In this document: piece after piece, positions 1-7,297 of the stretch
How the letters are laid out: every line of letters begins with the position of its first letter
How positions within the stretch are numbered: the stretch's first letter is position 1
Assembly: GCA_964463245.1 (NCBI GenBank)
Contig: CAYXBU010000044.1
Span: 1 to 18,567 of the forward strand
Reading direction: 5' to 3'
Length of the DNA: 18,567 bases
Source of the DNA: CAMEON01 sp964463245
GTDB lineage: Bacteria > Bacillota > Clostridia > Oscillospirales > CAG-272
The notes under the pieces: model-generated
Told to the model about the DNA's origin: nothing
Seen by the model: the letters and a program-made list of their open reading frames with translations, nothing else
Database searches by the model: none
Program-made: the position numbers and the translations under genes

Positions 1-68
1 GACGAATTTTCTGACTGCGCAATTGAGCAAAAAGAATTGTGCGGTGGTGCCTTAACACCCGTCCCGCT

Positions 69-659
69 TTACATCATCTTCCTGTATGCCGCCATATGCG
101 ACAGCGCGGGGCGCAAGGCGTGGTACAACAGCGGGGCGCAGATCATGGCGAAGCAGGCATTGATAGCCGAGGCGGGGAGCTTGGCAGCCAGCACGGCAAG
201 GGTCGCATCCCACCCGACCTGATAGACGACCCCCTGCTTGACCAGGTGCTTGAGCATATAGAGGGCGACATACGTCCACGCGCCCGCGACGGATGCCACC
301 ACCGAGAGGACGACTCGCAGGGAGGGGGTGACCCTGTGGCGGGGGGAGAGGATCAGCCCGGCGACCGCCGCCATGGCGAATTTGGAGGCGAAGGTGATCA
401 GGATATCCTCCACATTATAGCCGCCCAGCAGGTCGGTCAGAGCCGAGCCGAGCCCGGCGGCCAGCCCGCCCGTGACGGGGCCGAACAGCATCCCGGAGAG
501 GATGCAGAGAGTATTGCCGAAGTGCACCTTGGAGCTGAGGAGGGGGATCGCCAGCTTGGAGGCGGCGAAGATCAAGGCCGCCATCACGCCGACAAAGGCG
601 ATACGGCTGATCGCCGCAGACCGCCGTGCGGCAGGGCGGGTATGGGTAGATGGGCTCAT
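69..659 (-). CDS. ECF transporter S component, possibly vitamin B6 specific
   Basis: Integral membrane substrate-binding (S) subunit of an energy-coupling factor vitamin transporter, 196 aa. It would dock on a shared EcfA-EcfA'-EcfT module encoded elsewhere, since none is present here. The protein is a run of hydrophobic helices. The segment HFGNTLCILSGMLFGP followed by a GG-rich helix (GGLAAGLGSALTDLLGG) is the typical S-component pattern. I chose the ATG at 659 because GGAGGT (667-672) sits 7 nt upstream; the open frame runs on to 773, but that extension crosses the promoter region. The substrate cannot be read from the sequence. The inference of pyridoxine/pyridoxal comes from the divergent MocR/PdxR-type regulator, an arrangement known for PdxU-type S components. 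Folate or another vitamin remains possible. Family assignment is firm; the substrate is tentative. Confidence 0.85.
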   Translation of the reverse strand: MSPSTHTRPAARRSAAISRIAFVGVMAALIFAASKLAIPLLSSKVHFGNTLCILSGMLFGPVTGGLAAGLGSALTDLLGGYNVEDILITFASKFAMAAVAGLILSPRHRVTPSLRVVLSVVASVAGAWTYVALYMLKHLVKQGVVYQVGWDATLAVLAAKLPASAINACFAMICAPLLYHALRPALSHMAAYRKMM

Positions 660-717
660 GGAAATGACCTCCGATCGAAAATGCGATAATAACATATGAT
701 TATTTACAGAATGTGGC

Positions 718-746
718 TTGTATGGGCTGACGGTATCTATTATAAT
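718..746 (+). promoter_or_regulatory. Sigma-A promoter of the MocR-type regulator
   Basis: TTGTAT (718-723), a 17-bp spacer and a perfect TATAAT (741-746) predict a start near 753 and a leader of about 60 nt before the GTG at 813. A GGTAT half-site (732-736) lies in the spacer and another (754-758) lies at the predicted transcription start, as expected for autoregulation. Confidence 0.7.
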
Positions 747-796
747 CGGATATGGTATTCTGTAAAGCACCAAAAATCATTATTTTGATAATACCA
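731..796. promoter_or_regulatory. Candidate MocR/PdxR operator: two direct and one inverted ATACC half-sites
   Basis: CGGTATC (731-737) and TGGTATT (753-759) are direct repeats 22 bp apart, about two helical turns. AATACCA (790-796) is the exact inverse of the second. GabR, a MocR-family relative, binds ATACCA direct repeats, and MocR proteins generally bind spaced direct repeats through their two winged-helix domains. The sites overlap both divergent promoters. Binding here is inferred from sequence and position only. Confidence 0.5.
739..766 (-). promoter_or_regulatory. Sigma-A promoter of the S-component gene
   Basis: On the minus strand TTTACA (761-766) and TATAAT (739-744) are separated by 16 bp. 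This gives a leader of about 70 nt before the ATG at 659. The -10 overlaps the -10 of the divergent regulator promoter through the shared palindrome ATTATAAT (739-746), so polymerase can probably occupy only one of the two at a time. Confidence 0.65.
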
Positions 797-812
797 GACG
801 GAGGACGAGCGG

Positions 813-2237
813 GTGTTTCTGTATGATCTGGAGTCGGCGGCGGGGAAGTCGCTGTACGAGAAGCTGACCGGCTGTATACGGCGGGACATATTGGAGGGAC
901 GATTGGCGGCGGGGGCACGCCTGCCCTCCAAGCGGACGGCGGCGACGGCGCTGGGGTTGAGCGTGGTGACGGTCACGGCGGCCTACGAACAGCTGTTGGC
1001 GGAGGGGTACTTGGTCAGTCGGGAACGGCGGGGGTACTATGTGGCGCAGGTGGAGCAGTGGGAACTGCACCCGACCTCGGTCGCCCGACCCACGCCGCCG
1101 ACACCGGTCCTGCCCCCTGCCGAGCCCGAGGAGGCCGCGCGGGAGCCGATTTTGGATCTGGTGGAGAACCGCATTCCCGCCGAGCTGTTCCCGCTGTCGG
1201 TCTGGGAGCGATTGACCGCGCGGGTCTGGCGGGAGCAGGGGCAGGCCTTGCTCTGCCGCACCGACGGGCAGGGGCTGCCGTCCCTGCGCGCCGCCATACG
1301 GGACAGCCTGTATGAGAGTCGGGGCATCCGCACCGAGGCCGAGCGGATCCTGATCAGCGCGGGGAACGAGCAGCTGTACGCTCTGCTCCTGACCCTGCTG
1401 GGGCGGAATCGGGTATACGGCGTGGAGGAGCCGGGCTATCCGCTGATCGCGCGGCTGTACCGAGAGAATGGGGCGCGGGTCTGCCCCTTGCCGCTGGACG
1501 AGGGCGGGGTGATCCCGTCCGAACTGTACGCATCGGGGGTGCAGGTACTGCACATATCCCCCTCCCACCACTTCCCGACCGGGACGGTCACGCCAGTCGG
1601 GCGGCGGCAGGAGCTTCTGTCCTGGCTGGAGGGCTCGCCCGACCGCTACATCATCGAGGACGACTACGACAGCGAATTTCGCATGGCGGGGCGACCCATT
1701 CCGTCCCTGCAGAGCATGGATCGGACGGGGCGGGTGATCTACATCAACACCTTCACCAAGACGGTCGCCCCCTCCCTGCGGATGGGCTACGCCGTCCTGC
1801 CCGCGGGCATCTGTGCGGTCTATCGGGAGCGGCTGGGCTTCCTGTCCTGCCCGGTAGCGGTGTCGGAGCAGGCGGTGCTGGCGGCCTTCATTGCGGACGG
1901 CTCTCTGACACGGCACATCAACCGCACCCGCACTCGCACCCGCCGCGTGCGGGACGAACTGATCCGTGCGCTGGCATCCTCCCCTTGCGCATCGCGCTAC
2001 CGTGTCTCGGCGGCCGACGGCGGCCTGCACTTCCTGCTCCATGTGGACACCGACCTGTCGGACGAGTCGCTCTGCCGTGCCCTGGCCGACCTGGGCGTGC
2101 GCGTCCGCAGCCTGCGGGACTACTTTGACCGCCCCCCGCATACCGATACACATACCCTCGTGGTCGGCTACGCCGGTCTCCCCGCCGCCGCCGTCGCCGA
2201 GCTGGTGCAGCGGTTGGATATGGTGGTGGAGAGGTGA
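813..2237 (+). CDS. MocR/PdxR-family transcriptional regulator (GntR wHTH + fold-I aminotransferase domain)
   Basis: PLP-binding regulator of 474 aa, the usual MocR length. Residues about 10-77 form the GntR winged helix (LPSKRTAATALGLS, then AAYEQLLAEGYLVS). A linker rich in Pro/Glu follows, and from about residue 110 there is a type-I aminotransferase domain. The PLP lysine is K316 in FTKTVAPSLRMGY, and the Asp contacting the PLP pyridine nitrogen is D283 in EDDYDSEFR. The 33-residue spacing matches GabR. The start is GTG at 813, with GGAGG (800-804) 8 nt upstream. Family knowledge says that such proteins sense PLP or an amino acid-PLP adduct. Divergence from an ECF S-component favours a PdxR-like role in vitamin B6 homeostasis over a GabR role, because no gabT/gabD is nearby. 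The role is inferred. Confidence 0.93.
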   Translation: MFLYDLESAAGKSLYEKLTGCIRRDILEGRLAAGARLPSKRTAATALGLSVVTVTAAYEQLLAEGYLVSRERRGYYVAQVEQWELHPTSVARPTPPTPVLPPAEPEEAAREPILDLVENRIPAELFPLSVWERLTARVWREQGQALLCRTDGQGLPSLRAAIRDSLYESRGIRTEAERILISAGNEQLYALLLTLLGRNRVYGVEEPGYPLIARLYRENGARVCPLPLDEGGVIPSELYASGVQVLHISPSHHFPTGTVTPVGRRQELLSWLEGSPDRYIIEDDYDSEFRMAGRPIPSLQSMDRTGRVIYINTFTKTVAPSLRMGYAVLPAGICAVYRERLGFLSCPVAVSEQAVLAAFIADGSLTRHINRTRTRTRRVRDELIRALASSPCASRYRVSAADGGLHFLLHVDTDLSDESLCRALADLGVRVRSLRDYFDRPPHTDTHTLVVGYAGLPAAAVAELVQRLDMVVER

Positions 2238-2272
2238 GGGGCGGAAGAGCGAAGGAGCGAGGAGAATCGAAA

Positions 2273-2312
2273 GATGCGCCGGGGGACTCTTTCAAGAGTC
2301 CCCCGGCGCATC
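2273..2312. terminator. Long perfect hairpin between convergent regulator and rqcH genes
   Basis: A 19-bp perfect inverted repeat (2273-2291 with 2294-2312, formal loop TC) lies 35 nt after the regulator stop and 19 nt after the rqcH stop. It ends both convergent genes. There is no real T tract on the plus strand and only TTTCG on the minus strand. The core CTTTCAAG apex is shared with the larger hairpin at 7997-8034, so it may be a member of a dispersed intergenic element. Confidence 0.65.
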
Positions 2313-2331
2313 CTTCGTATCCCCTTGCATC

Positions 2332-4116
2332 TTACACCCTCATCGCCGCCACTTGGTCAGCATCGGGGGTGACGTAGGCTGTCCAGTTGGTATGGTAGAT
2401 GACCAGTCCGGGTTTCCCGCCGGGGACTTTCTTGACGTATCGCGCTAAGAGGTAGTCCACCGGGACTTGAACGCCGCCGGCGGCGCGGGAGAAGTGGGCG
2501 GCGATACAGGCGGCGGCGGTGAAGTCCTCGTCCCCCGGCTCGCGGCCGTCGGTCACCAGCAGGACGTGGGAGCCGGGCACGCCCTTGGCGTGGAACCAGT
2601 AGTCGTTCTTCTCGGCCAGCTTATGGGTGATATACTCGTTTTGCAGGTTATTCTTGCCGCAAAGGACGGTAAAGCCGCCCGGCGTGCGGAATTTGGCGTA
2701 GGCGGGGGCGGGCTGCTTGCGGGGCGGGGCATAGCCCTTCATGCGGGAGGCGTAGCCGGAGCGGTACAGCTCGTCCCGTATCTCGGCCAGATCGGCGGTA
2801 GTCTCGGCGTGGGTCAGGGAGTCGAATATGGTATAGACGTAGGCCAGCTCGGTCTCCCCCAGCTCGATCTGCCGCGACAGCTCCACCCGCGCGTTGCGCG
2901 CCTTGGCATACTTCTTGTAGTACCGCTGGGCATTCCCCGCCGGAGTCAGCCTCCTGTCCAGCGTGATGATCACCGTGCCGTACTCCCCCGTAGCCTCGTT
3001 CCATACCTCGTAGTCGGTCAGTTCGACCTGCTCCGACCCGCGCTCCAGACGGTACAGGTTGGCGGTGATGAGATCTCCGTACCGCTTGTAGTCGGCGGCT
3101 TTCTCGCAATCTGCCAGTTCGGCGCGCTGGAGTTCCAGCTTCTTCTTGATGCGGGACTCGGCATGGGTCAGCAGGCGCAGGATGTCGGATGCCCGCTGAT
3201 GCAGGCGCGCGTCCTTGTCCCGACTTTCAAACCAGGTGTCCAGCATCTGCCACGCCTGCTCGCAGGGGCGCAGCTCCATTGTGTCGTATTGGGTCAGCGG
3301 CAGGAAAGCGTACTCTACCGGCTTGCCGTTCTCCAGGACCATGCAGGGCGCGTAGTCGCTCTCCCGAATGCGCCGCATGACCGCATCAAAGCCCCGCCAG
3401 AGGGTGGCGGCATCGGCGTAGCGGGCGGGGGTATCGGTGTGGCGGGTGGCGATGTAGACCATCTCCCGCGCCACCGCCGCGGATATGCCGCAGTAGGTGG
3501 ACAGGAGGAACTTGTCCAGCGGCCGCTCGGGCGGCTGGGCGGCATAGGCCGCCTCGAAGTCCGCGTAGCTGACCGCCAGCGGATCCTGCTTGTCCTGCGC
3601 GGGAGGCTGCTCGTAGATCATGCCCGGCAGGATCTGTCGCTTGGTGCTGGTGGTGAAGTCCACCGCCTTGAGTGCCGAGACGATACGCAACCGCCCGTCC
3701 GGGGCATCCGGCTTGGCATCCTCGGCAAAGATCAGGTTGGAGTACTTGCCCATGACCTCCGCGATCAGGTAGCGGCGGCAGGCAAAGCCCATCTCGTCCC
3801 GCGTGTCGAAGGTCAGCGTGGCCGCCCGCTCAAAGCCGTTCTGGACGATGTCCGCCAGCTTTGCTCCCGTCAGATACTTGCGTAAGAGCATACAGAACAT
3901 GGGAGCCTGCTGGGGATTCTCGCGAGTCAAGCCCGTGAAGCCGATGCGCGGGTTGGCTCCCGCGTTGATCAGGAGCCGACGTCCCCCTGCAAAGGAGCGT
4001 ATCTGCAGGATGATCTCGTCCCGCTCGGGCTGCATGACCCGCTCGATCCGCCCGCCCAGCGCACTCTCGCGGATCTCGGCTACCATGCAGGCCAGCATTC
4101 CGGCATCAAATGCCAT
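2332..4116 (-). CDS. rqcH: Rqc2/RqcH-family ribosome quality control protein (NFACT, formerly FbpA)
   Basis: 594 aa, the normal NFACT length. In bacteria RqcH binds peptidyl-tRNA-obstructed 50S subunits and adds C-terminal alanine tails that mark stalled chains for degradation. The N-terminal NFACT-N part begins MAFDAGMLACMVAEI and runs through MLLRKYLTGAKL; a helical coiled-coil middle follows at roughly 280-440. The C-terminal NFACT-R domain (about 470-594) has the hallmark YWFHAKGVPGSHVLL. The pair equivalent to D97-R98 of Bacillus subtilis RqcH appears here as E96-R97 (GFERAATL); the downstream EVMGKYSN (E120) is retained. The start at 4116 is set by AGGAGG (4125-4130) inside the end of the upstream HAD gene, whose stop is 3 nt away, so translation is probably coupled. 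Old annotations call this family fibronectin-binding protein. Confidence 0.95.
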   Translation of the reverse strand: MAFDAGMLACMVAEIRESALGGRIERVMQPERDEIILQIRSFAGGRRLLINAGANPRIGFTGLTRENPQQAPMFCMLLRKYLTGAKLADIVQNGFERAATLTFDTRDEMGFACRRYLIAEVMGKYSNLIFAEDAKPDAPDGRLRIVSALKAVDFTTSTKRQILPGMIYEQPPAQDKQDPLAVSYADFEAAYAAQPPERPLDKFLLSTYCGISAAVAREMVYIATRHTDTPARYADAATLWRGFDAVMRRIRESDYAPCMVLENGKPVEYAFLPLTQYDTMELRPCEQAWQMLDTWFESRDKDARLHQRASDILRLLTHAESRIKKKLELQRAELADCEKAADYKRYGDLITANLYRLERGSEQVELTDYEVWNEATGEYGTVIITLDRRLTPAGNAQRYYKKYAKARNARVELSRQIELGETELAYVYTIFDSLTHAETTADLAEIRDELYRSGYASRMKGYAPPRKQPAPAYAKFRTPGGFTVLCGKNNLQNEYITHKLAEKNDYWFHAKGVPGSHVLLVTDGREPGDEDFTAAACIAAHFSRAAGGVQVPVDYLLARYVKKVPGGKPGLVIYHTNWTAYVTPDADQVAAMRV

Positions 4117-4119
4117 GGA

Positions 4120-4977
4120 TCAAGCCTCCTCCGCGCCGAACAGTGCGGCATCCACATTGTCCAGTGAGTCAAATACCATGTCGGGGCACTGCTCCTCCGG
4201 AACCGAGATCAGATCTTCCTCGGTGGTCTCGCCGGTCAGCACCAGCACCGAGGTCACGCCGTGCTGCGCGCCCAGCGCGATGTCGGTGTACAGTCGATCC
4301 CCGAAGATGCACATATCCTCGCGCCGAATGCCCGTGACCTCCTCGATCATGTCCACCACCTCGCCGTAGGGCTTGCCCAGGAAGCGCGGCTCCACCCCTG
4401 TGGCGGCGGTCAGGAATGCGGCGATCGCCCCGCTGTCGGGGATGGCACCCGTGTCGGTGGGGCAGTTGAGATCGGGGTGTGTGCAGAGGTAGAGCGACCC
4501 GCCCCGAATGAGGCGGCAGGCGTTGTCCAGCTTGCGGTAGGTCAGTTCGGTATCAAAACTGGAGACCACGATGTCGGCATACGGCTCCTCCCCGGTCAGG
4601 AGCGGGATGCCCGCCTCGCGGAAGTAGCCGCTCAGCTCGTCGGTGCCGACCAGGTAGACCGACTTCCCGGGGTGATGCTTCTTGAGGTAGGCCACGGTCA
4701 CGTCGGCCGAGGACATGATCTCCTCCGCCGTAGGCTCAAAGCCCAGGCGGGTCAGCTTGTCCACATAGAAATCCGTGGAGTGGGAGGCGTTGTTGGTGAA
4801 GAACAGCACCTGACGCCCGCTCTCCCGCAGGTGGCGGATGAAGCGGATGGCGTAATCGAATATGATCTTGCCCAGATAGATGGTACCGTCCATGTCGAAG
4901 ATGAAGAGCTTCTTGGTGCTCAGCTCGTCGGCGGGCGGATTTTTGCATACGAGGGTCTCGGTATCGGTGGTATTCAC
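4120..4977 (-). CDS. HAD-superfamily IIA (NagD/phosphoglycolate-type) phosphatase
   Basis: Cytosolic Mg-dependent phosphatase of 285 aa, acting on a small phosphate ester that cannot be identified from sequence. All four HAD motifs are visible: motif I FDMDGTIYLG with nucleophile D28 and D30, motif II FFTNNAS (T61), motif III K202 in FLGKPYGEV, and motif IV FGDRLYTDIALG (D227, D232). The C2-type cap between motifs II and III, and TNNAS itself, place it in the NagD/PGP/p-nitrophenylphosphatase group. The start codon is GTG at 4977, preceded by AAGGAAAGG (4989-4997); no in-frame ATG fits before motif I. It is first in a two-gene unit with rqcH, an association whose meaning is unclear. A detoxifying 2-phosphoglycolate phosphatase is one option. 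Confidence 0.92.
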   Translation of the reverse strand: MNTTDTETLVCKNPPADELSTKKLFIFDMDGTIYLGKIIFDYAIRFIRHLRESGRQVLFFTNNASHSTDFYVDKLTRLGFEPTAEEIMSSADVTVAYLKKHHPGKSVYLVGTDELSGYFREAGIPLLTGEEPYADIVVSSFDTELTYRKLDNACRLIRGGSLYLCTHPDLNCPTDTGAIPDSGAIAAFLTAATGVEPRFLGKPYGEVVDMIEEVTGIRREDMCIFGDRLYTDIALGAQHGVTSVLVLTGETTEEDLISVPEEQCPDMVFDSLDNVDAALFGAEEA

Positions 4978-5036
4978 GGTTCTGTCTGCCTTTCCTTACA
5001 ATAAATATGTTACCAGCGTATCTCTTTCTGCGCTAC

Positions 5037-5065
5037 AGTATACCACATTTCGGGAGGAAATGCAA
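5037..5065 (-). promoter_or_regulatory. Sigma-A promoter of the HAD phosphatase-rqcH unit
   Basis: On the minus strand TTGCAT (5060-5065), a 17-bp spacer and TATACT (5037-5042) predict a start near 5030 and a leader of about 50 nt. The -35 hexamer TTGCAT with 17-bp spacing is also used by the promoter at 10398-10426. Confidence 0.75.
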
Positions 5066-5257
5066 GGGGGAGACACAAGTTATTTTGTGAGGTGACTTGG
5101 GCGAGCGTTTTCCCCCGCGTGGCTGTGCCCAAACCCCGTCCCTCGTCATACACTGGGAGAGAACGCCGTATCGGTCGGCTCGTGCTGACACCCGCGCACA
5201 GATACACAGAATCAATCGGAAAGGAAGCCTTCACGCGCGAAGGCCACGGTCACGAAT

Positions 5258-5809
5258 ATGCAACAGAATCCGCAGAGCACCCGCGACCTGCCCCCCTTGG
5301 GCGCAGACGGGGTCGCAGATCCGGTCACAGACCCGGTCACAGACCCGGAAGCCCCCGAGGTGGGGGCGGGATCCCCCTACGAGGACATGACCGGCGAGGG
5401 GCGCATCCTCTTTCAGGTCACAACGGCCGGCGGAGCCATCCCGCTCCCCGGTGCACAGATCACGGTGCGGAAGCACCTGCCCGACGGGATCGTCCCGCCC
5501 GACGGGGACACCCTCGCTGTCCTCTACAGCGGGCGGGACGGCAAGACCGACACCCTGCCGCTCCCCGCCCCGACCCGCTCGCTCTCCATGGAGCAGGCAC
5601 CGCCCGCCTCCCCCCTGCCCTTCGCCCTGTACAACGCCGAGGCCATCCTGTCCGGCTACTATCGGCAGGAGTACACCCGCATCCCGATCTTTGACGGCGT
5701 GACCTCCATCCAGCGGGTGGATCTGGTGCCGTTGCCCTCCTCCGCCCTGCCGGACAGCATCGGCGAGCCGCGGCGGGACATCAACGAGGGCGTGTCCCCC
5801 CTCCTGTGA
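5258..5809 (+). CDS. SleC prodomain-like protein (transthyretin-like beta domain)
   Basis: 183 aa, no signal peptide or membrane segment. After a Pro/Asp-rich N-terminus (1-45) comes a carboxypeptidase-regulatory/transthyretin-like fold: GRILFQVTTAGGAIPLPGAQ, then PLPAPTRSLSMEQ, PFALYNAEAILSGYY, and IPIFDGVTSIQRVDLVPLP. From memory of the family, this resembles the N-terminal region of clostridial SleC, the cortex-lytic proenzyme cleaved by Csp proteases at germination. Here the stop is followed after 18 nt by the gene carrying the SleC-type catalytic domain, so the two could act as a split proenzyme. The ATG at 5258 has only a weak ribosome site (AAGG about 14 nt upstream), so the exact N-terminus is uncertain. 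The family match is by eye, without an alignment. Confidence 0.75.
   Translation: MQQNPQSTRDLPPLGADGVADPVTDPVTDPEAPEVGAGSPYEDMTGEGRILFQVTTAGGAIPLPGAQITVRKHLPDGIVPPDGDTLAVLYSGRDGKTDTLPLPAPTRSLSMEQAPPASPLPFALYNAEAILSGYYRQEYTRIPIFDGVTSIQRVDLVPLPSSALPDSIGEPRRDINEGVSPLL
5311..5346 (+). repeat. Three-unit 12-bp tandem repeat within the SleC-prodomain-like gene
   Basis: Three consecutive 12-nt units (5311-5322, 5323-5334, 5335-5346; the last two identical, GGTCACAGACCC) encode VADP-VTDP-VTDP in the disordered N-terminal region. Unit number may vary between strains by slippage without shifting the frame. Confidence 0.8.
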
Positions 5810-5827
5810 GTCGGAAAGGAGCAGCTT

Positions 5828-7228
5828 ATGCCAAGCGGATCACCCTTCATTCCCGAGACCATCACGGTGCACCTGGGGGTTCCCGGCGACAACTCCCCCA
5901 ATGTAACGGTTCCCTTTCAGGATTATGTCGCCAACGTGGCCTCCAGCGAGATATACCCCACCTGGCCGGAGTCCGCCATCCGCGCCAATATGCTGGCGCA
6001 GATCTCCTTTGCGCTCAACCGCGTGTACACCGGCTACTACCGCGCGCGGGGCTACCCCTTCGATATCACCAACTCCACCCGCTACGACCAGTATTTCGTC
6101 AACGGGCGGGATATATTTGAAAATATCGAGCGGCTGGCCGCCGAGCTGTTCAACACCTACATCCGCCGCGCGGGGAGCGTCGAGCCGCTGTTCGCCCAGT
6201 ATTGCAACGGCACCACCGTCACCTGCGCCGGGCTGTCCCAGTGGGGGTCGGTGGACTTAGCGCGGGCGGGCTATACCCCCTACCGCATCCTGACCAACTA
6301 CTACGGGAGCGATATTGAGCTGGTGCAGAATGCCCCGGTCGGCGCGGTGGAGAATACCGCCCCCACCCCGTCGCTCCGCCTCGGCTCGGCCGGAAACGAC
6401 GTGCGCCTGCTCCAGCTGCGGCTCAACCGCATCTCCAACAACTATCCCAATATCCCCAAGATCCCTTACGTCAACGGCATTTTTGCCTCCGAGACCGAGG
6501 AGGCCGTCAAGGTCTTTCAGGAGACCTTTGACCTCTCCCCCGACGGCGTGGTCGGCTCGGCGACCTGGTTCGCCGTGGAGCGCATCTACGCGGCGGTCAA
6601 GCGGCTCAACAGTCTGAACTCAGAGGGGCTTACCTTCTCGGAGGTCAGCAACCAGTTCCCCGAGGTACTGCGTATCGGGGATGCCAACACCGGGGTCTCC
6701 CTCTTACAATACTATCTGGATGTCCTGTCTGTCTACTATGACGATATCCCCTCACCGGCCGTGGACGGGATCTTCGGACAGGAAACACAGAACGCCGTCT
6801 TCGCCGCGCAGGCCGCGCTGGGGCTCCCCGTGGACGGCGTGGTCGGGGAGCAGACCTGGAACGCCGTCGTGAATGCCTATCAGGGCATTCTGGATACTAT
6901 CCCCGTGCGGTACACCGAGGGGAATGTCATCCCCTTCCCCGGCACCATCCTGCGGGAGGGGGACGAGTCGGACAGCGTCCGCGTCCTCCAGGAATACCTC
7001 GCCTATATCGCCGCCTACGTCCCCGAGATCCCCGCTACCAGCCCCACCGGCTACTTCGGTACCCGTACCCGCGCCGCCGTTGAAGCTCTCCAGTCGGCCT
7101 ACGGCCTGCCGGTCACCGGCTACGTCAACGCCATCACCTGGAGCTATATCACCGACCTCTACAGCGACCTCTTTGTCGGCAACCGCCTCGCCGCAGGGCA
7201 GTACCCCGGTTTTGCGGTGGGGGAGTAG
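5828..7228 (+). CDS. SleC-like spore cortex-lytic protein: SpoIID/LytB domain + three peptidoglycan-binding repeats
   Basis: 466 aa. Residues about 10-165 form a SpoIID/LytB-type glycan-strand lytic domain of the SleC kind: VASSEIYPTWPESAIRANML, FALNRVYTGYY, FDITNSTRYDQYFV, and CNGTTVTCAGLSQWGSVDLA. E41 in SSEIYP aligns with the catalytic glutamate of SpoIID. Three PG_binding_1 repeats follow at roughly 178-255, 280-357 and 372-455, each with the pattern DVRLLQ-L ... (V/T)G(I/Y)F ... AV ... FQ ... LPVDGVVG-TW. No signal peptide is visible. For a peptidoglycan enzyme this fits synthesis in the mother cell and deposition on the forespore. The start at 5828 has AAAGGAG (5815-5821) upstream. SleC enzymes cleave cortex peptidoglycan during germination. 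Usual SleC has the prodomain fused and fewer binding repeats. Function inferred from domain order. Confidence 0.88.
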   Translation: MPSGSPFIPETITVHLGVPGDNSPNVTVPFQDYVANVASSEIYPTWPESAIRANMLAQISFALNRVYTGYYRARGYPFDITNSTRYDQYFVNGRDIFENIERLAAELFNTYIRRAGSVEPLFAQYCNGTTVTCAGLSQWGSVDLARAGYTPYRILTNYYGSDIELVQNAPVGAVENTAPTPSLRLGSAGNDVRLLQLRLNRISNNYPNIPKIPYVNGIFASETEEAVKVFQETFDLSPDGVVGSATWFAVERIYAAVKRLNSLNSEGLTFSEVSNQFPEVLRIGDANTGVSLLQYYLDVLSVYYDDIPSPAVDGIFGQETQNAVFAAQAALGLPVDGVVGEQTWNAVVNAYQGILDTIPVRYTEGNVIPFPGTILREGDESDSVRVLQEYLAYIAAYVPEIPATSPTGYFGTRTRAAVEALQSAYGLPVTGYVNAITWSYITDLYSDLFVGNRLAAGQYPGFAVGE

Positions 7229-7297
7229 CATACAGCGGCAGTTGTAATTCCGTTCAGGAATTTTCCCCCCACAAAAAAACCATATAAGGAGAATCCC

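Noticed and set aside
1..68. Possible terminator after the S-component gene (GGTG/CACC near 47-61)
   Set aside because: The stem is only 4 bp and the region is cut by the window edge; no other feature seen in these 68 bases.
780..2153. Long minus-strand open frame (457 codons) opposite the MocR-type gene
   Set aside because: Antisense shadow of GC-rich coding sequence; composition is rich in Arg/Gln/Pro/Gly with no recognisable domain, while the plus frame is a textbook MocR protein.
2467..3885. Plus-strand open frame (472 codons) opposite rqcH
   Set aside because: Shadow frame; Gly/Val/Leu/Gln-rich without motifs, and rqcH is clearly the real gene.
7246..7262. AATTCC-GTTCA-GGAATT hairpin between the SleC-like gene and the small PG-binding gene
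   Set aside because: Short AT-rich 6-bp stem with only TT after it; too weak to call a terminator, though it could adjust expression within the operon.
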